Part shown: piece after piece, positions 6,688-9,583 of the stretch
Layout: each line of letters opens with the position of its first letter
How positions within the stretch are numbered: the first letter of the stretch is position 1
Origin: Lachnospiraceae bacterium
GTDB taxonomy: Bacteria > Bacillota > Clostridia > Lachnospirales > Lachnospiraceae
Length of the DNA: 9,583 nt
Reading direction: 5' to 3'
Assembly: GCA_020860745.1 (NCBI GenBank)
Contig: JAJBTR010000212.1
Location: 1 to 9,583 of the forward strand
Notes under the pieces: generated by a model
Told to the model about the DNA's origin: nothing
Seen by the model: only the letters and a program-made list of their open reading frames with translations
Database searches by the model: none
Made by a program: the position numbers and the translations under genes

Positions 6688-8040
6688 TCACATGCTGTTC
6701 CTGACTTTCCTCCAGACCGCAAGAAAGGCAATGATCACCATCGCGCCCGTGAGCACCCAGGAAAAAGGATACACCATCATCAGGACCTGAAACTCATGGT
6801 GGCGGATCACCACCGTATTGATATAGACCAGCCGGAATACACATGTGCCGAAAATCATGAGCACAGAGGGCAGAAGGGAGTGCTCCAGGCCGCGCAGTGC
6901 CGATCCGGTAATCTCATAAGTGCAGATCAGGCAGTGAAACAGCACCACATAACGCAGCCGCAGCGCCGCATAATCCGCAACATCTGCATCGGATGTAAAC
7001 AGTCGGATCAGCACATCCCGCCCCAGATAAGAACAGATATTGACCGCAAACGCAATTACCATGGCACAGACCAGGCCAAGCAAAAACGCCCTTTTACATC
7101 GTTTCAGCTTCCCGGCGCCGTAATTCTGGCTCACGAAGGTCACCACCGCCGAATTAAAACCGTTGACCAGGAAATAGGAGATATACTCAAAATTGGCTGC
7201 CACCGTGGAACCCGCCACCGCCGACGAACCAAAACTGTTGATCGATGACTGGATACATACATTCGCAATGGAAAAGACCATCCCCTGAATTCCGGCCGGG
7301 ATACCGATCTGCAGAATCTGCTTCAGCTCTTTTTTCTGAAAATGCAGCTGTTTCCACTCCAGTCGGATCACAGAATCCGACCGATGCAAAAACCGTACCG
7401 CCATCCCCGAACTGATCCCATTCGAGATCACCGTCGCAATAGCGACGCCGGACACCCCCATGCGAAACACAATCACGAAAAGGAGATTTAAACCCGCGTT
7501 GATCACCCCCGCCGCAACCAGGCAGTAAAGCGGTCTCCTGGTATCCCCGATGCTCCGCAGGATTGCCGCCGCAAAATTATAGAGGAGGATAAACGGCATA
7601 CCGACACAGTAAATCCGCAAATAGAGCACCGCCATATCCATAATATTTTCCGGTGTGGACATGAGCGTCAGCAACGGCCTGGCAATCAAAATTCCCAGGA
7701 ACATCAGAAAGACTCCGCTGACAAGCGCCAGCAGGATAGAAGTATGTACCGCACCGCTGATGTGATCCTCCTCCCCTTTTCCGATCATATGTGCGATGAC
7801 TACATTGCTGCCGACTGAGATGCCGACAAAAAGATTGATCAGCAACGTCACTACCGGCGTGTTGGCTCCGACAGCTGCCAGCGCCTCGCTGCTGGCAAAC
7901 TGCCCCACCACCGCCACATCAACCGCATTAAACAGCTGCTGCAGAATACTGCCGGCAGCGAGTGGCAGGGCAAACAATAAAATTTTTCTCATCATGGGGC
8001 CATGAAGCATATCCATACCCGTTGCTTCTGTTTTTTTCAT
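6688..8040 (-). CDS. MATE family efflux transporter
   Basis: A 450-residue, strongly hydrophobic protein with about twelve predicted membrane helices arranged as two homologous halves, as expected of MATE (NorM/MepA/DinF-type) cation-coupled exporters of about 440-460 residues. The first half contains the characteristic QQLFNAVDVAVVGQFAS and ALAAVGANTPV (about residues 34-63); the second half has the matching AVAGSTVAANFEYISYF and VTFVSQNYGAG (about residues 275-315). It sits in the cytoplasmic membrane and would export organic cations, drugs or a metabolite; the substrate cannot be read from sequence. The ATG follows a GAGGAG site (8054-8059) at a rather long 13-base spacing. The gene has its own predicted promoter and is separated from the phosphorylase by 235 bases, so joint transcription is possible but not required. 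Confidence 0.93.
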   Translation of the reverse strand: MKKTEATGMDMLHGPMMRKILLFALPLAAGSILQQLFNAVDVAVVGQFASSEALAAVGANTPVVTLLINLFVGISVGSNVVIAHMIGKGEEDHISGAVHTSILLALVSGVFLMFLGILIARPLLTLMSTPENIMDMAVLYLRIYCVGMPFILLYNFAAAILRSIGDTRRPLYCLVAAGVINAGLNLLFVIVFRMGVSGVAIATVISNGISSGMAVRFLHRSDSVIRLEWKQLHFQKKELKQILQIGIPAGIQGMVFSIANVCIQSSINSFGSSAVAGSTVAANFEYISYFLVNGFNSAVVTFVSQNYGAGKLKRCKRAFLLGLVCAMVIAFAVNICSYLGRDVLIRLFTSDADVADYAALRLRYVVLFHCLICTYEITGSALRGLEHSLLPSVLMIFGTCVFRLVYINTVVIRHHEFQVLMMVYPFSWVLTGAMVIIAFLAVWRKVRNSM

Positions 8041-8111
8041 AACTAACTATCACTCCTCATTTGTTCGCTGCAGATAACCGTTCCGCACCTTCGCATTTTT
8101 CCACTGGAGAT

Positions 8112-8140
8112 AATATATCTCAAAATCATCCAGGATGCAA
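8112..8140 (-). promoter_or_regulatory. Predicted promoter of the MATE gene with a dyad over the -10 box
   Basis: On the minus strand TTGCAT (8135-8140) and TATATT (8112-8117) are 17 bases apart. The -35 box matches the consensus at only three positions, the -10 box at five. The small dyad GAGAT-N5-ATCTC (8107-8121) covers the -10 box and could be an operator, as is common for efflux genes under local repressors, but its arms are only five bases. A 32-codon frame (8050-8148) overlaps this element and would conflict with it. Confidence 0.4.
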
Positions 8141-8187
8141 TCCGCCATTACTAAAAACCATCATTTCGTGTACATTCCGCGGAGCGT

Positions 8188-8224
8188 GTTACGTTTACAG
8201 ACCGGCCAGTCTGTGAACAGTAAC
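8188..8224 (-). terminator. Stem-loop just downstream of the amidase gene
   Basis: Arms 8188-8202 and 8209-8224 pair over about 15 bp, with one bulged base and one G-T wobble, around the loop CGGCCA. The inner six base pairs, ACAGAC with GTCTGT, are perfect. It begins 12 bases beyond the amidase stop. No T run follows on the minus strand, so it may terminate weakly, protect the 3' end of the mRNA, or have another role. Confidence 0.4.
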
Positions 8225-8236
8225 ATTTCCTGCACC

Positions 8237-9235
8237 TTATTTTACATACACAGCCCCATGATAGTAAGCCGCGATCCATCCGGAAGGAATCTTCATCCAG
8301 ATATCATTTCCCACATATCTGATCTCTTTACAGGTGACCCTGGTTCCTTTATCCAGACCTCCATCTTTGTCCTTATCATTTGCTCTGGCATTGGATGTCA
8401 TCCCGGAATGCCCCACTTTATCATATCCGGTTCCCGGACCCTTCCGGACATACAGATCAGATGCAGTAACCGAATAAACCCGGCCGACCGTATAGGCAGC
8501 CGCCCCCGATGCTTCCGAAGAAAGCGAATCTTCCGAACCCGGGACAGCCATTGTGCCCGCCACCATGGCCAGAAAATCGCTCCAGGTCACATCGTCGTCA
8601 TTTAACACAAACGGGTTCGGACAGGTCTTCCCCGTCACATCGTAGTGCCGGATCACATGGTCAACATCAATATCATACTTCTGCATAAGCGCCTGAACCA
8701 GATCCACCGTCGCCGCGATCGTAGCATCCTCGAAATACCAGTCCGTCGTTGTGCTGGCTTTACTTCCCAGCGTCCGGACGCACATCTCAATATTGAGCGT
8801 ATTGTAATTGGTCGCAATCCCGTAATACATGCCTCCCTCTGTGCGGGCATATTTACTGCCTCCCACGCTCCACGCCGCCAGACTGTCCGCCGTGCTCTGC
8901 CAGATTGCACCCGAGTAATCTACAAAATAGTGTGCAGACGAGCCCCGGTAGTTCTGGAAATACACGGTATTATTGTAAGCGGTGCCTGTGGCCGCCGTGT
9001 AATGTATGACAATATACCGGATACTGCTGCCATACCGGCTTGACACATTGACGGTCTGGAGATTCTGATGGATGGTCACACCACCCAGTGTCGTCGTACC
9101 GGCTGCCCGTGTCTGCACCGGCATATATGTCAGAGACAGGGCAACAAGCACGGCCAGAAAAAATGCTTTCAATCTATTGATACTATCACCCCCATATATA
9201 AAAATATATGCAAAGTTCACAGATGATGTTTTCAT
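8237..9235 (-). CDS. Secreted N-acetylmuramoyl-L-alanine amidase (Amidase_2) with C-terminal SH3-like domain
   Basis: The protein cleaves the bond between N-acetylmuramic acid and L-alanine in peptidoglycan. A hydrophobic segment (about 24-40) followed by QTRA|AG looks like a signal peptide. The Amidase_2 domain (about 65-215) has the zinc ligands His-78 (YIVIHYT), His-197 and Cys-205, with Lys-203 in RHYDVTGKTCP as in T7 lysozyme-type amidases, and the typical SAHYFVDYSGAIWQ strand. A Ser/Ala/Glu-rich linker (about 229-248) leads to an SH3-like domain (about 250-332: LYVRKGPGTGYDKVG ... WIAAYYHG), probably for wall binding, interrupted by an insertion containing DKDKDGG. The start is uncertain: the ATG at 9235 has no good ribosome binding site and gives an unusually long, AT-rich-encoded N-terminus; a TTG at 9172 gives 311 residues and a normal signal peptide. 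The longest frame is listed. Confidence 0.88.
   Translation of the reverse strand: MKTSSVNFAYIFIYGGDSINRLKAFFLAVLVALSLTYMPVQTRAAGTTTLGGVTIHQNLQTVNVSSRYGSSIRYIVIHYTAATGTAYNNTVYFQNYRGSSAHYFVDYSGAIWQSTADSLAAWSVGGSKYARTEGGMYYGIATNYNTLNIEMCVRTLGSKASTTTDWYFEDATIAATVDLVQALMQKYDIDVDHVIRHYDVTGKTCPNPFVLNDDDVTWSDFLAMVAGTMAVPGSEDSLSSEASGAAAYTVGRVYSVTASDLYVRKGPGTGYDKVGHSGMTSNARANDKDKDGGLDKGTRVTCKEIRYVGNDIWMKIPSGWIAAYYHGAVYVK
9185..9193 (-). promoter_or_regulatory. Shine-Dalgarno-like sequence inside the annotated amidase N-terminus
   Basis: On the minus strand GGGGGTGAT matches the ideal GGAGGTGAT at eight of nine positions. It lies 12 bases before the TTG at 9170-9172, which would start the protein as MKAFFLAVLVALSL, a normal signal peptide. 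The spacing is longer than usual. Its presence within the longer frame argues that the true start is internal. The dyad CATATAT-AAAA-ATATATG (9193-9210) lies immediately upstream of it. Confidence 0.45.
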
Positions 9236-9248
9236 TTTATCTGTGTTC

Positions 9249-9394
9249 TCTTATCGGAAAATGTACAACAGCCAGGCTGTAAAGAAAACCCTTACCATTT
9301 CCGAATGGTTTAATGAAGCTGCTTCCGAAGCAGGGGGAGTAATTTCTCACAGGTTTTGCAAGAAGCATTGATGCGAAAATTAAATGTCGGATGA
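9249..9394 (+). pseudogene. Remnant of a HicB-like antitoxin gene (C-terminal part, frameshifted)
   Basis: Frame 3 encodes SYRKMYNSQA and then VKKTLTISEWFNEAASEAG, which resembles the C-terminal ribbon-helix-helix segment of HicB-type antitoxins (family form: VKKTLTIPxWLNExA). The frame then fails, but frame 2 continues at 9338 with SNFSQVLQEALMRKLNVG and a TGA at 9392-9394, exactly the expected ending (family form: NFSQVLQEALKxKL). The switch falls at a run of five G (9333-9337); losing one G, or gaining two, from the ancestor explains it. The N-terminal HicB domain and the toxin gene are absent; the sequence upstream is the amidase leader. HicB normally neutralises the mRNA-cleaving HicA toxin and represses its own promoter. 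This remnant is probably inactive. Recognition is by motif memory only. Confidence 0.62.
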
Positions 9395-9470
9395 TATGCT
9401 TTTAGAAGAATCAAAAGAAGCATTTTCAATGACCATCGGACTTTATAAAAACCGCAGAAATCCGACATTT
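9382..9470. repeat. Inverted repeat with 11-bp arms downstream of the HicB remnant
   Basis: AAATGTCGGAT (9382-9392) and ATCCGACATTT (9460-9470) are perfect inverted copies separated by 67 bases. Between them a weaker stem, ATGCTTTT (9396-9403) with AAGAAGCAT (9415-9423, one wobble), could form a nested loop. The left arm overlaps the stop region of the antitoxin remnant. No gene was found in 9395-9473; a 38-codon frame there runs through the tRNA terminator and is not supported. Confidence 0.45.
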
Positions 9471-9473
9471 CAG

Positions 9474-9503
9474 AAAAAAATAACCGGGGAATCACTTCCC
9501 CGG
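9474..9503 (-). terminator. Intrinsic terminator of the tRNA-Lys transcript
   Basis: On the minus strand the stem CCGGGGAA/TTCCCCGG with loop GTGA (9484-9503) is followed by TTATTTTTTT (9474-9483). This is a textbook Rho-independent terminator, 13 bases beyond the 3' end of the tRNA. Confidence 0.9.
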
Positions 9504-9516
9504 ATGGTTTAAAAAA

Positions 9517-9583
9517 TGAGCGTGCCGGTGTTCGAACCCGGGACAACTTGATTAAAAGTCAAGTGCTCTACCAACTGAGCTAC
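9517..9583 (-). tRNA. tRNA-Lys (anticodon UUU), 5' end beyond the window
   Basis: The minus strand shows the D arm GCTC-AGTTGGTA-GAGC, the anticodon arm CTTGA-CTTTTAA-TCAAG with anticodon TTT at 9554-9556, the T arm with TTCGAAC, and the 3' acceptor strand CACGCTC plus discriminator A at 9517. Position 7 (G) is the last base of the window, so the first six bases (expected GAGCGT) lie outside. CCA is not encoded; T residues follow directly. The T stem has a mismatch at the normally invariant G53-C61 pair, read here as G-A. Confidence 0.93.

Noticed and set aside
6619..7248. 209-codon + strand ORF opposite the MATE gene
   Set aside because: It is antisense to conserved transporter sequence; His, Gln and Arg richness is typical of the complement of membrane-protein codons.
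9396..9512. 38-codon + strand frame starting MLLEESKEAF
   Set aside because: It reads through the tRNA terminator and has no ribosome binding site.
9310..9546. 78-codon minus-strand ORF
   Set aside because: It starts inside the tRNA gene and runs through the tRNA terminator.
1..9583. CRISPR array, transposase or insertion sequence, riboswitch, rRNA
   Set aside because: I saw no regularly spaced repeats, no transposase or recombinase motifs, no recognisable riboswitch core and no rRNA sequence.

Overview
The window looks like a stretch of chromosome from a gut-type Bacillota, most likely Lachnospiraceae. This rests on GC-rich coding sequence with AT-rich gaps, purine-rich ribosome binding sites, a GH112 sugar phosphorylase of the clostridial/bifidobacterial kind, a heterodimeric multidrug-type ABC exporter, and a tRNA without an encoded CCA tail. 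The assignment is inference; no rRNA or other taxonomic marker is present.

Layout: positions 1-300 are non-coding and hold two divergent sigma-A-type promoters, one reading left out of the window and one reading right into the ABC genes. From 301 to 3948 (+ strand) lies a pair of ABC exporter half-transporters. The first is split by a frameshift at a (TC)n tract near 905-911. The second is intact and starts in an ATGA overlap with the first. Their Walker B and signature motifs are complementary, as in heterodimeric exporters with one degenerate ATP site. At 3971-4052 there is a hairpin with 38-bp arms. It probably terminates transcription in both directions, between the ABC pair and a small 42-codon minus-strand ORF (4068-4196) that has its own plausible promoter and ribosome binding site.

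From 4287 to 9235 three minus-strand genes follow, each apparently with its own transcription signals: a GH112 galactosyl-N-acetylhexosamine (or galactosyl-rhamnose) phosphorylase, a MATE-family efflux transporter, and a secreted Amidase_2 (peptidoglycan amidase) with a C-terminal SH3-like domain carrying an aspartate-rich insertion. They do not form an obvious pathway together. The common theme is the cell envelope and small-molecule handling: two exporters, one wall hydrolase and one cytoplasmic glycan phosphorylase.

The right edge (9236-9583) holds the decayed 3' end of a HicB-like antitoxin gene (+ strand, frameshifted in a G run), an intrinsic terminator, and most of a minus-strand tRNA-Lys(UUU) whose first six bases lie beyond the window. 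I did not find a clearly new multi-gene system. The best leads are the small ORF sharing the long hairpin, the inverted repeat lying between the -35 and -10 boxes of the phosphorylase promoter, the HicB remnant, and the frameshift in the ABC partner.
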